Shown here piece after piece: positions 16,473-24,543 of a stretch of DNA of 45,110 nt. Origin of the DNA: a filamentous cyanobacterium CCP3 (GTDB lineage Bacteria; Cyanobacteriota; Cyanobacteriia; Phormidesmidales; Phormidesmidaceae); NCBI GenBank assembly GCA_003022385.1, contig PYGV01000012.1, forward strand, positions 1 through 45,110, given 5' to 3'. Within the stretch, counting starts at the first letter, position 1; every line of letters starts with the position of its first letter. Under the pieces are notes generated by a model, which searched no databases, was not told where the DNA came from, and worked only from the letters and a program-made list of their open reading frames with translations. The position numbers and the translations under genes were made by a program.

Positions 16473-19282
16473 GAATGACCTCCAGTGGGTAGGGAGTTGA
16501 AAGAAGACAGGGGAACTTCAGGATGGGGATTGCGCTCGGCAAACCAGCGCTCTGTAATCACGGAGAGGGGTTCACCGGATTGAATCGAGAGCACCAGTAG
16601 CCGGGCGAATTCTGCCAGGCCGGTGAAGGTATCGGGGGCATGGCGCAGCACTAAGTCTCGGGTCGTCTGCTCATCGGGGTTATTGGCCACGGCGGCCAAC
16701 TGGGCGAAGGCGGGATAGTAGCGGCAGTAGGTATAGAGGCCGTTGTTGTCCAATAACCACTGGCTGTAGATGCCCTCCCGTTTAGGAAAGAAGCTCTCGC
16801 TGGCATTGCGGCTGATGACAGACTTGGGATATTTGAGAATGCGCTCAAAGCTGTCTACCGCCATGGGCTGAATGCGACCAATCAGGCGAGTGGTCAGGTT
16901 TTGAAAGATCTTGGCGCTGGCGGGCGATTTATGGACGGTATCGGGATCTTGAGCCGAGATAATCACCCGAATCCCGGCCTTGGCTCCGTTGGCGCAGAGT
17001 CGGCCAATCAGGGCTCCAATTTCGTCAAACTCAAACAGGATGGGGGCTTCATCGATGAAGAAGATAGACGCTGGGGCTTCTAGGGCTCGCCGCAGGGCAG
17101 CGGCATAGGCAGAAAGGGCAAGCACAGCGGCATCTTCTTCGTTGGATAGATTGCGCAGGGCAAATACCAGCAGTTGAGCATCGGTCGGAAAGCTGGAGGG
17201 AGCCGAGATCGCCCGCCCCACCCGGCTGGAGAGCCAAAACCTGAGCCGTAGATCGATCATGTCCAGAGCCTTCGCGATGTTGCCGCCCACCTGGTTCAGA
17301 TCCAGCTTTTCTGGGGTGCAGAAGTCGAGAAAGTCAGCTAGGGTCGGCATACTGCTCCAGGCCGCTGAGCCTAAGCGACCTTCCATCGCTTCCAGATAGC
17401 GCCGCTGAATCGGGGCATCGGCGAAGAAAGCATTGAGGGCCAGCACTAGAATCGAGCGAATGGTCTGGGTCATCACCGAGCTATTCGCTCCCGAACCCAC
17501 AATCATGGTCAGCAGCGCCGACTCCAGGAATGACTGAAAGTCGTCGAGGCGTTCTTTGCGCTCGTCACCCGGCAGGTGACGCAGGTCAGGCAGCTCGAAC
17601 AGGTTGTTAGACTCGCGGGAGATGTCGAAGTAGGCCCCCCCCACCAGTTGGGTGTAATCGGTGAAGGTCGAGGAGCCATCGGGCTTGGGAAAGTCGAGCG
17701 CGACTACTGGGAAGCGGTGGGCCAGCGCCTGGGTGAGGATGCCAGAGACCAGGACAGATTTCCCGGCTCGGGTGGTGGCAAACAGGCCCAGATTCTGGTG
17801 CTGGTTGAACAAATCCAGATGGATGGGTTGCCCCCCTTCTTCAGCAATCAGCTCAAAGCCACTCCTATCGCAGGGCTGGGTCACCACCAGCGGCATTAGC
17901 CCCGGTGCTTCGCCAGTCAGGTAGAGCTGCCGCCGTCCAAAGGGGGTCGCCATCAGCGCTTCCCAAACAATCGGCAGCGTCTGAAGCCACACTTTCCAGG
18001 CGTAGTCTTGCTCGCGCTCTACCCAGGCCGGGCGGCGAAAGCAGCTTTGGATATAGCGACAAGCTTCATCTAGCTGCTCCAGATCCGGTCGATGCACCAG
18101 AAATACAACAGCCGTGTGAATGGGTAGGGCACCCTCGAAGAGTTCCTCCTGGGCCTCAATCGAGCGCTTCATCTTCAACTCAGCGGCCACATCTACCGAG
18201 TGACTGTCTTCAGCCAAAGTGGCCGTCAGGTTTGACTGCTTCAGCATCCGCTGCACGGTGGTTTTCACCAGGGTTTCGTTGGCCCGCGTCAGCTGGCAGA
18301 AGATTTCGGTATCGGCCACCGTCTCGCGGGAGAGGATCTCCCACAGGTAGCGGAGCTGGGCCGATTCACTGGCCCAACCCCCAGGCTTTTCGAGGAACGT
18401 TAGCGGGGCTGCATACTGGCCCTTGACCTTGACCCAGGTTTTCCCGGCGGTGGGCACCCCGGCTCGCGTCAGCAGTGTGGTGCTGTGAATGTCGGAGTTG
18501 ACCTGCTCGTGTAGGCCATCAGAATCCAGGATGATTAGTTGGGGAATGTTGATGGGGTTACTGGCGTTAAAGCGGTTCCACAGCAGTGCCCACAGATCCG
18601 ATTCGCCAAGAGGTTTGACCGAGAGACCCATCTTGGTTGAGAGCACCTGCTCCCAGAGCAAAAAGCCGTCGGTAAAGGCCTTGGTGATCACCGTTTGCAG
18701 GCGCTGGTTTTTGGCCTGGCGCAGCTCACCTGTGAACGACTTCCACAAGGTTTCGCCTCTGCTGATCACCTTCTCGATGATGTCCTGGGCTCCTTCGGTA
18801 CCGCTCTGGACGGTGTAGGTGACGTACAGCCGCAGGAACTTGGGTTTGCGCAGGCCCTGCTGAGTGAGTTGTTGGACTCGGGCGCGTTCAGCGGTGAGCA
18901 GGAACTTTAGAGCTTGGTTGGAGGCGATCTGGGTGAGTTGGGCTAAGGCCTGTTGGCGATCGCAGTCTGCCGAAAACGACCCCAGATGAATCGTCAGCCG
19001 CTCGCCGTTGGGCAAATCCTTCAGCCCCGATTCCAGCTGGTCAAAGACCGTCTTGACCTGATCGTCGGTCAATGTATTGTGGATGCCCCGGCAGTCGAAG
19101 CCAAACACAAAGCAGAGGTGCTCCCGGTTCTTGCCCTTCGTGAGAACGTAGGCTCCAACCTGCCGCCCCCGCAGTTCAATTCGCAGCATAGCGGCGAGGT
19201 TGAGCGCATCTTCAAAGGGCGTCAACGTGCTGACGAACTGGTTGCCGAGCTTGAGTCGGTGTTTGCCGATGGTCTGTTTCAT
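16469..19282 (-). CDS. virB4: VirB4/TraC-like T4SS ATPase
   Basis: The 937-residue ATPase energises pilus biogenesis and substrate transfer at the inner membrane. Walker A FATTRAGKSVL lies near residue 500 and Walker B SIFFIDEAPILFEFDE near 739. The RecA-like domain includes text such as SAQDPDTVHKSP and LTTRLIGRIQPM. The N-terminal ~480 residues form the variable domain expected of VirB4. ATG 19282 has a TGAGGT ribosome site, although it makes the gene overlap the virB3-like ORF by 71 nt; the next Met at 19189 would remove the overlap. A degenerate copy of residues around ESNNLFELPDLRHLPG occurs at 25755-25838. Confidence 0.92.
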   Translation of the reverse strand: MKQTIGKHRLKLGNQFVSTLTPFEDALNLAAMLRIELRGRQVGAYVLTKGKNREHLCFVFGFDCRGIHNTLTDDQVKTVFDQLESGLKDLPNGERLTIHLGSFSADCDRQQALAQLTQIASNQALKFLLTAERARVQQLTQQGLRKPKFLRLYVTYTVQSGTEGAQDIIEKVISRGETLWKSFTGELRQAKNQRLQTVITKAFTDGFLLWEQVLSTKMGLSVKPLGESDLWALLWNRFNASNPINIPQLIILDSDGLHEQVNSDIHSTTLLTRAGVPTAGKTWVKVKGQYAAPLTFLEKPGGWASESAQLRYLWEILSRETVADTEIFCQLTRANETLVKTTVQRMLKQSNLTATLAEDSHSVDVAAELKMKRSIEAQEELFEGALPIHTAVVFLVHRPDLEQLDEACRYIQSCFRRPAWVEREQDYAWKVWLQTLPIVWEALMATPFGRRQLYLTGEAPGLMPLVVTQPCDRSGFELIAEEGGQPIHLDLFNQHQNLGLFATTRAGKSVLVSGILTQALAHRFPVVALDFPKPDGSSTFTDYTQLVGGAYFDISRESNNLFELPDLRHLPGDERKERLDDFQSFLESALLTMIVGSGANSSVMTQTIRSILVLALNAFFADAPIQRRYLEAMEGRLGSAAWSSMPTLADFLDFCTPEKLDLNQVGGNIAKALDMIDLRLRFWLSSRVGRAISAPSSFPTDAQLLVFALRNLSNEEDAAVLALSAYAAALRRALEAPASIFFIDEAPILFEFDEIGALIGRLCANGAKAGIRVIISAQDPDTVHKSPASAKIFQNLTTRLIGRIQPMAVDSFERILKYPKSVISRNASESFFPKREGIYSQWLLDNNGLYTYCRYYPAFAQLAAVANNPDEQTTRDLVLRHAPDTFTGLAEFARLLVLSIQSGEPLSVITERWFAERNPHPEVPLSSFNSLPTGGHS

Positions 19283-19565
19283 CGTGAATAAACCTCAGAT
19301 ATCGGGCATAGCCGCGACTCCAGGTGGGAGTCGGCACAAATTTTGCGGTGAACTTCCAGCTCTGCCCCCCGGTGAGAATCCACCAGGTAGACATGCCCCA
19401 GGCGGCAATGAATCCAATCGAAATCCAGCTGAGGCTGAACCCTCGGCCTAACAGATAGGAGGCCCCCGTGATGCAGAACCAGGGAATGATCTGGTCGGCT
19501 GGAATGGGGCCTAACCGGGGTTGCGCTCCCAGGATGGTGTTAACGGGACGAAATTGAGATGCCAT
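19212..19565 (-). CDS. virB3: VirB3/TraL-like small membrane protein
   Basis: The 117-residue protein has two close membrane segments (about 27-40 and 44-65, WFCITGASYLLGRGF and ISIGFIAAWGMSTWWIL) and a hydrophilic C-terminus, the plan of VirB3/TraL. It lies between the pilin-like gene and virB4, its normal place. The last ~24 residues (DETDHRQTPTQARQPV) are encoded in the overlap with virB4, so the tail may be a by-product of a lost stop. Assignment is by architecture and position. Confidence 0.6.
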   Translation of the reverse strand: MASQFRPVNTILGAQPRLGPIPADQIIPWFCITGASYLLGRGFSLSWISIGFIAAWGMSTWWILTGGQSWKFTAKFVPTPTWSRGYARYLRFIHDETDHRQTPTQARQPVRQHVDAL

Positions 19566-19634
19566 AAGCCGCTACTGGTGCTGAAAGGACGGTGTAGAGC
19601 TGCACCCTCGATCTGAATGGCCGCACAGCGACAA

Positions 19635-20186
19635 CTAGCCGGTGATCAGCGTCGTTAGAACATCGCCAGCGGTGACGGCAATGATGATAATTAGCGGTGT
19701 GCGGGCAATAGTTTGCCAATCCTCGTCGTTGCGAGCGCTGTTGATCACCCGCACCAGCGAGATGCCGACATAGAGCAGAAACAGGCCCCGCAGCACGTTG
19801 AAGACCAGGGGAATGGCGTCGCCCGCAGCGGTGCCAAAGTTGGTAGTCATCCAGGTTTCAGCCCCACCAAAGAATTGGGCTTGGGCGGGATAGGCCAGCA
19901 GGGTGATCAGCCAGAGCAGCCCTAAACCCAGGAGCCGCCCAGCCTTTCGCCTAAAGCCCTGGGCCTTAGATGCCCGTCTGGATAGGGAACGGGAGGGTAT
20001 TATGTCCCACCTCCAGGCAAGGCCTGTCAACCCTGCCATTACCAGCACCACGAGTAAGGCGGGGCCATGGATGAGGACATCTAGAGCGAGACATAGGAAC
20101 GCTACGGCGAGTAGCGGCAGGTCTGGAAGCGGATTCATTCGACCTACCAGTCGTTCCACCAACGGAAAAATGTAGAGAGTTTTCAT
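19635..20186 (-). CDS. virB2: VirB2-like pilin precursor with long N-terminal extension
   Basis: The last ~85 residues match a VirB2-type pilin: a hydrophobic leader LGLGLLWLITLLAYPAQAQF with a likely cut after AQA near 103, then two membrane helices separated by a short polar loop (SARNDEDWQTIAR). About 85 residues precede this, with two further hydrophobic segments and a basic loop (SLSRRASKAQGFRRKAGR). That is longer than usual. An internal start at Met17 (20138) or later is possible. This is the first gene of the minus-strand transfer operon. Confidence 0.65.
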   Translation of the reverse strand: MKTLYIFPLVERLVGRMNPLPDLPLLAVAFLCLALDVLIHGPALLVVLVMAGLTGLAWRWDIIPSRSLSRRASKAQGFRRKAGRLLGLGLLWLITLLAYPAQAQFFGGAETWMTTNFGTAAGDAIPLVFNVLRGLFLLYVGISLVRVINSARNDEDWQTIARTPLIIIIAVTAGDVLTTLITG

Positions 20187-20203
20187 GGCTCAAATGAATT
20201 GAG

Positions 20204-20240
20204 TCTGACTGATGATTGAAGTCTCCTGAAATCAGTCAGA
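20204..20240. repeat. Perfect 10-bp inverted repeat upstream of the T4SS operon
   Basis: TCTGACTGAT (20204-20213) is perfectly repeated in inverse as ATCAGTCAGA (20231-20240) with 17 bases between. It begins 18 bases upstream of the virB2-like start, so it lies in the leader or promoter of the transfer operon. It could be a repressor operator or an mRNA hairpin. Confidence 0.5.
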
Positions 20241-20729
20241 TGACATGACTCGCGTGCTCACCAATGAGTGACCTATGTCACTTGAATTGCGTAATTTTTC
20301 GATCAATATAGCAATATTTTCTGGTGGTGGGGAAATGTCAATCTAAATTGTGGACTTAGACTCAGATAGCCCATAGTCACGCCTAAAGCCTATACAAGAT
20401 GGTAGATATCGTGGCTGATTCTGTAATCTTGCGTCATGTTAATCAAGCTATTGAGCAATCTCTACTGATACTTAAGCAAGAAGATATTTTTTATACTTAG
20501 GTTATACATAATTCCCATTTGCCGGAATTTCTGCCGTCAATTATTAACGCAATTTACGGCGCACAAGAACTCTATGGTTACAGTCGAAATTGATCTATAA
20601 AAAATTTTTGAAAGCGACGCAACGGCATGTTATTAGGTTCCCTTTTGCCACAGATGTTTTCAACTCAATAGTTAAGGTTTAACTGACAAAATGACACAAC
20701 AACTGATTTACAGACACAAAACAAGCTTA

Positions 20730-20759
20730 TTGACGTCAATACGTCTTGATGTCTCTAAA
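20730..20759 (+). promoter_or_regulatory. Candidate parA promoter with embedded palindromic operator
   Basis: A -35-like TTGACG (20730-20735) and a weak -10 TCTAAA (20754-20759) are 18 bases apart. Between and over them lies an imperfect palindrome: GACGTCAA (20732-20739), six bases, TTGATGTC (20746-20753), one mismatch. ParA systems with a ribbon-helix-helix partner usually repress their own promoter through such a site. The assignment is inference from position and symmetry. Confidence 0.4.
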
Positions 20760-20851
20760 TTCACCATCTTAAATGCGGCAGGGGTTTGGGTAAGGCGAGC
20801 CTTGTAGAGGTGATCAGGAGCTGGGCGTTATACGAGGAGTGAAACACAGCT

Positions 20852-21628
20852 ATGAAGACGGTAAGTTGTTTGTCGCTCTCTGGGGGGCAAGGGAAAACGT
20901 CGGTCTCGCTGCTGCTGGGACGGCTCCTGGCGAACCGGGGCCAGAAGGTGCTGATGGTGGATGCTGACCCGCAAGCGAATCTCACCTTTTATCTAGGCCA
21001 TGATGTTCAGGCAAATGAACCCACCCTGCTGGAGGTGCTGAAGGGCCAGGTGGAAACAGCCGATGGGATCTATCCGCTGGCAGCGGCCAATCTGTTTTTG
21101 ATCCCAGCTGATGAGGGGCTGCATAAGGCCCAGGAATACTTGGCCACCATCGGGATGGGAGCCATGGCTTTGCGCCATGCCCTGGAAGCAGTGGGGGATC
21201 TGTTTGATGTTTGCATCATTGACTCGCCGCCCCAGCGCACCCAGATTTGCTTATCGGTGGTGGGGGCCTCGGAATGGGTGCTTATTCCAGCGGAGGCCTC
21301 GACCAAGGGAGTAAATTCGCTGCTGTGTAGCCTGGAACTGCTGGAGGAATTGGGGCGCATACGGGCGTTTAAGGGCCAGGTGCTGGGGGTGCTGCCGTTT
21401 CGCGACAAATGGTTTGGTCGATCTCAGGCGACGGATAGTCGAGAGGCCATAGCGGCTATGCAGCAGGTGGCAGGCTCAATCCCGGTGCTGCCGTCAATTG
21501 TGGAGAGTGAGCGCTATAAGCAAGCGATTCGGCAGGGACAGCGGCTGTCAGAGATTGGGTACGGGGAGTTGGAATATCCGTTATGCAGGGTGATTGAGGC
21601 GTTAGAGCAGGGGCAAGGGAATGGCTGA
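20852..21628 (+). CDS. parA: ParA-family partition ATPase
   Basis: The 258-residue protein is a ParA/Soj type ATPase that positions plasmid copies on the nucleoid. The Walker A-like text is LSGGQGKTS at about 9-17, followed by VDADPQANLTFYLG and a Walker B-type CIIDSPPQ near 124-131. Unusually, the signature lysine of the deviant Walker A (KGGxGKT) appears to be Ser. The size fits a small plasmid ParA without a DNA-binding N-terminal extension. A GAGGAG ribosome site lies at 20833-20838, somewhat far (13 nt) from ATG 20852. It overlaps the next gene by 8 nt. Confidence 0.9.
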   Translation: MKTVSCLSLSGGQGKTSVSLLLGRLLANRGQKVLMVDADPQANLTFYLGHDVQANEPTLLEVLKGQVETADGIYPLAAANLFLIPADEGLHKAQEYLATIGMGAMALRHALEAVGDLFDVCIIDSPPQRTQICLSVVGASEWVLIPAEASTKGVNSLLCSLELLEELGRIRAFKGQVLGVLPFRDKWFGRSQATDSREAIAAMQQVAGSIPVLPSIVESERYKQAIRQGQRLSEIGYGELEYPLCRVIEALEQGQGNG

Positions 21629-22064
21629 GGATGCGCTGGAACGGTTGATGCAGCGGCAGCGCCCGAGTGTACCGCCCCGTGCCGATGGGTTGGGGGCAGA
21701 GTTACCTGTGAAGTCTCCTCAACAGGTGACAGTTGAGGGCAATGGGTCGGGATATAGTGACTCTAGCGAGTCTACGAGTGTTGACGTCAGTATGTCTGTT
21801 AGCCAAGATGATGAGGCGGAGTTACCGCAGCTAGTGCGGACAACGACCCGGTTGGAGGAAGAGATTGATAAGGCCCTGCGCCACCTCTGTATGGATGAGA
21901 AGATCACCAAAGAGGTGTGGTTTGAGGCGGCGTACCTCTACCTGGCGGAGCACCCAAAGGCGATGCAGGCGGTGAATGGGGTGGCAAAGGAGCGCTACCA
22001 GCGCCGGAAGCGGGCAGCGGATTTGAGGAAGCTGGAGACAATGCAGAAGCGATTGAGGGGTTAG
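21621..22064 (+). CDS. ParA partner, probable ribbon-helix-helix centromere-binding protein
   Basis: The 147-residue protein overlaps parA by 8 nt, so it is the expected partition partner. Its N-terminal ~75 residues are disordered, rich in Ser, Gln, Asp and Glu. The C-terminal part (about 73-125) reads VRTTTRLEEEIDKALRHLC, a beta-strand then helices that fit a ribbon-helix-helix DNA-binding unit, followed by a basic tail (KERYQRRKRAADLRKL). No ParB nuclease-like or HTH domain is present. The TTGACGTCA motif of the parA promoter recurs inside this gene at 21781. Confidence 0.6.
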   Translation: MAEDALERLMQRQRPSVPPRADGLGAELPVKSPQQVTVEGNGSGYSDSSESTSVDVSMSVSQDDEAELPQLVRTTTRLEEEIDKALRHLCMDEKITKEVWFEAAYLYLAEHPKAMQAVNGVAKERYQRRKRAADLRKLETMQKRLRG

Positions 22065-22215
22065 ACGATTGCGTCGGAGCTTGTTAAGCGAACGAATTGG
22101 GGCCAACCAATCGTGGTGACTTTAGAGTTTGGGGTTTTAATTACCCCAGGGCAGGGGGAGGTGATGAGCGTTCTAATGCGCTGGTGACAGGCAATTTAGG
22201 CAGCATTGAATCTCG

Positions 22216-22252
22216 TTGTTAGGTATGTTCGTTCCAACAACATGCCTAACAA
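22216..22252. repeat. 14-bp inverted repeat (hairpin) at the edge of the cargo island
   Basis: TTGTTAGGTATGTT (22216-22229) pairs with AACATGCCTAACAA (22239-22252) with one mismatch and a 9-base loop. No T-run follows, so it is not a plain terminator. It could be a boundary left by insertion or a binding site. Confidence 0.5.
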
Positions 22253-22288
22253 AGCATAGATACTCAGTCTCACTAGAACGATTATCAG

Positions 22289-22310
22289 TCAAGCCATTGA
22301 AATGGCTTGA
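22289..22310. promoter_or_regulatory. Perfect 10-bp-arm palindrome upstream of the GHKL/methyltransferase pair
   Basis: TCAAGCCATT (22289-22298), two bases, AATGGCTTGA (22301-22310): a perfect inverted repeat. It is 107 bases before ATG 22417, the distance expected for an operator or activator site. Restriction-modification operons often use such sites, but no controller gene is seen next to this one. Confidence 0.45.
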
Positions 22311-22416
22311 ACCTGTAAAGTTGTCAAAAAGCCTGCAATTCTTGGATTTTGGAAAGCTAAGAGCTTGTAGAATATTGGGTATTTTATTACAGTAAAAGCT
22401 CTAAAGACTAATCCTT

Positions 22417-24543
22417 ATGGCTCAGCAACAGCAAGATAGTGTTAACGAACCAGCGAAATATACTATGACGATTTCGCGCCTGACAGTAGATAAGTTAGGC
22501 GTGAAACTTTACGATAGAGTCTCTGCGGTGATTGCTGAGCTAGTATCCAATAGCTATGACGCAGACGCAACCGAAGTTGAAATCACTGCACCAATGGGAG
22601 AATTTCTTGCGACAAAACCTAACAATCAGTTAATAGATAAAGGCTATACAATTGAGATCTATGATAACGGAATCGGGATGACACCGGAGGAAGTAAATAA
22701 CTTTTATCTCTGCGTTGGAGCAGATAGACGAACTGACAGCAAAAGAGGAGATGAATCCAGAGAATTTAAGCGAAAAGTTATGGGAAGAAAGGGGGTAGGG
22801 AAATTAGCGCCTTTCGGAATTTGTGAAAGAATAGAAATCTTAACCTCTGGCGGAGAAATGGTGAAGGGTGAGGATGAGAATGGACAAGAAGTTCAAGGAT
22901 ATTTGACTGCTCACCTAATTCTTGATCGAAGTGAAATCTTGCAAGAGACCGATTCCAATTACGAGCCAGAAGTTGGTGAACTAGATGGGACTGTAAGCTT
23001 AAAAACTGGAACATTAATAAAATTGAGTAAATTTTATAAAAGAGAAGTTCCTGACATAAACATACTCGAAAGACAACTGTCTCAAAGATTCGGAATTTCT
23101 TCACAAGACTGGAAAATTATACTTTTTGATTCAACTAAAACTGAAGACGATGCCGATTACTGTAGAGAGGTAGGAGCGTTTGATATCATTACAATGCCAG
23201 ATACAAAGATAACGTTTAGTGAAGATAGAAATGCTTATAGGTTTGATGGAAATATTTTTTCAGATCTTAAGGCAGGATTTGAGCTTAACGGAGAGTTTTA
23301 TCCCATTACTGGTTGGGCAGCATATTCTAAGGATCCATACAAAGATGATTTAATGGCAGGTATCCGCATATATTGCCGTGGGAAAATCGCAGCACAAACC
23401 ACTGTATTTAATAGAGGCGCAAGTTTCTCAGGTGAGTATAGTATTCGTTCTTATTTGGTAGGTGAGATTCATGCAGATTGGCTAGATGAACAAGAAGAAG
23501 ATCTAATTCAAACTGACCGAAGAGATATTCTTTGGTCTCATGAGTTAGGTCAAGAATTTGAGCAGTGGGGGCTGGCATTACTCAAAAAAGTTGGCAATAT
23601 GTCTCGTAACCCAGTCAAGAAAAAGACATGGGAATTATTTAAGGAGAATTCAAACATTGAAGAGAGAATTCAGCAAGCATTTCCCAGAGAAGAGCAAAAT
23701 AAAATACGTGAAGAAGCAATGGATTTTGCTCAACTAATTGGCCAAAAAATGCGTGAGGATGAAGTTTCTGATCCTGCTAGGACAGAAGAAATTGTTCAAC
23801 TTAGTTTAACCTTCGGCCCTCATGTAACTTTGGATCGCAAGCTACGTGAAGCTGCGGATGATACTGAGGGAACCCCTATCGCTGTCGTCGCAGAAATCTT
23901 AAAAATTGCTCGAATTGCTGAGCTTTCATCTTTTGGTCGAATTGCTGATGACCGGGTCAGAGTTATTAATAGAGTAGAGACTCTAAAGGATGATAAGCAA
24001 ACGCTTGAAGCCGCCTTTCAAGATCTTATTGAGCAAGCTCCTTGGCTTATAGATCCTCAGTGGTCTCCAATTACGCAGAATCAATCTTTTACAACATTAA
24101 AACAAGAGTTCCAGAAGTATTATGTAGAAAATACAGGCGAGGATATTCAACTTAAGGATTTTACAGATCCTAACAAAAGGGCAGACTTTGTGCTTTCAAA
24201 TGAAGAGAACGTTATTCAAATCATAGAAATAAAACGCCCAAAACATAAATTTGAAAATCCTGAAATGGAGAGATTGAATAAATATGTAGAGCAGATGACA
24301 AGCTTTTTGGCTGAAGAAAGTCATAAGGACTTTACTAAGGTATTTAAGGGCTTTCACGTTACACTTGTGTGTGATGATGAGAAGTTGACAGGTGTTTATA
24401 AGACAGCATTTGAAGGCTTGAGAAAAGATGGGACTTTAACATATATTAGCTGGACATCCTTCCTCAACAGAACTAGAAAGATGCATCAGGATTTCTTAAA
24501 TGAAGCTGAAAGACAAAAGAGATATGCAGCACAGGGTTCGTAG
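22417..24543 (+). CDS. GHKL (HSP90/MORC-like) ATPase fused to PD-(D/E)XK-type nuclease domain
   Basis: The 708-residue protein has an N-terminal GHKL ATPase: motif ELVSNSYDADA at 41-51 (E41, N45, D48), DNGIGM at 83-88 and glycine motif GRKGVGK at 123-129. This is the MutL/MORC/HSP90 ATP site. A transducer-like middle and a long helical region follow. The C-terminus has RADF (D590) then IEIKRP (E604, K606), the D...ExK spacing of restriction-type nucleases. The next gene is a cytosine-5 methyltransferase overlapping by 44 nt, so the pair probably acts as an unusual restriction or defence system. Base composition is clearly AT-rich against neighbours, and I saw no HIP1 octamer in it, both signs of recent transfer. 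An alternative is a nucleotide-dependent structural ATPase without nuclease activity. Confidence 0.85.
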   Translation: MAQQQQDSVNEPAKYTMTISRLTVDKLGVKLYDRVSAVIAELVSNSYDADATEVEITAPMGEFLATKPNNQLIDKGYTIEIYDNGIGMTPEEVNNFYLCVGADRRTDSKRGDESREFKRKVMGRKGVGKLAPFGICERIEILTSGGEMVKGEDENGQEVQGYLTAHLILDRSEILQETDSNYEPEVGELDGTVSLKTGTLIKLSKFYKREVPDINILERQLSQRFGISSQDWKIILFDSTKTEDDADYCREVGAFDIITMPDTKITFSEDRNAYRFDGNIFSDLKAGFELNGEFYPITGWAAYSKDPYKDDLMAGIRIYCRGKIAAQTTVFNRGASFSGEYSIRSYLVGEIHADWLDEQEEDLIQTDRRDILWSHELGQEFEQWGLALLKKVGNMSRNPVKKKTWELFKENSNIEERIQQAFPREEQNKIREEAMDFAQLIGQKMREDEVSDPARTEEIVQLSLTFGPHVTLDRKLREAADDTEGTPIAVVAEILKIARIAELSSFGRIADDRVRVINRVETLKDDKQTLEAAFQDLIEQAPWLIDPQWSPITQNQSFTTLKQEFQKYYVENTGEDIQLKDFTDPNKRADFVLSNEENVIQIIEIKRPKHKFENPEMERLNKYVEQMTSFLAEESHKDFTKVFKGFHVTLVCDDEKLTGVYKTAFEGLRKDGTLTYISWTSFLNRTRKMHQDFLNEAERQKRYAAQGS

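Larger units (their letters stand above)
20187..20851. other. AT-rich divergent intergenic region between T4SS operon and parA
   Basis: About 665 bases without a convincing gene separate the minus-strand transfer operon from plus-strand parA. It is much more AT-rich than its flanks and must hold the promoters of both. It contains a 10-bp inverted repeat at 20204-20240 and a palindromic element at 20732-20753. It is also a candidate place for oriT or the partition site, but no nic-site consensus was recognised. Confidence 0.6.
22065..22416. other. Intergenic region upstream of the GHKL ATPase gene
   Basis: This 352-base stretch has no convincing gene. It marks the change from GC-rich element DNA to the AT-rich cargo island. 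It holds a strong hairpin at 22216-22252, a near-perfect palindrome at 22289-22310, and a short GGGGT/ACCCC inverted repeat at 22131-22147. The promoter of the downstream pair must be here, but I could not assign clear -35 and -10 boxes. Confidence 0.55.

Noticed and set aside
22131-22147. GGGGT/ACCCC hairpin as terminator of the parA operon
   Set aside because: Only five base pairs and no T-run.
22216-22252. Integron attC site, from GTTAGGT and GCCTAAC
   Set aside because: The two cores are in the reverse order for attC and no integron integrase or cassette array is present.
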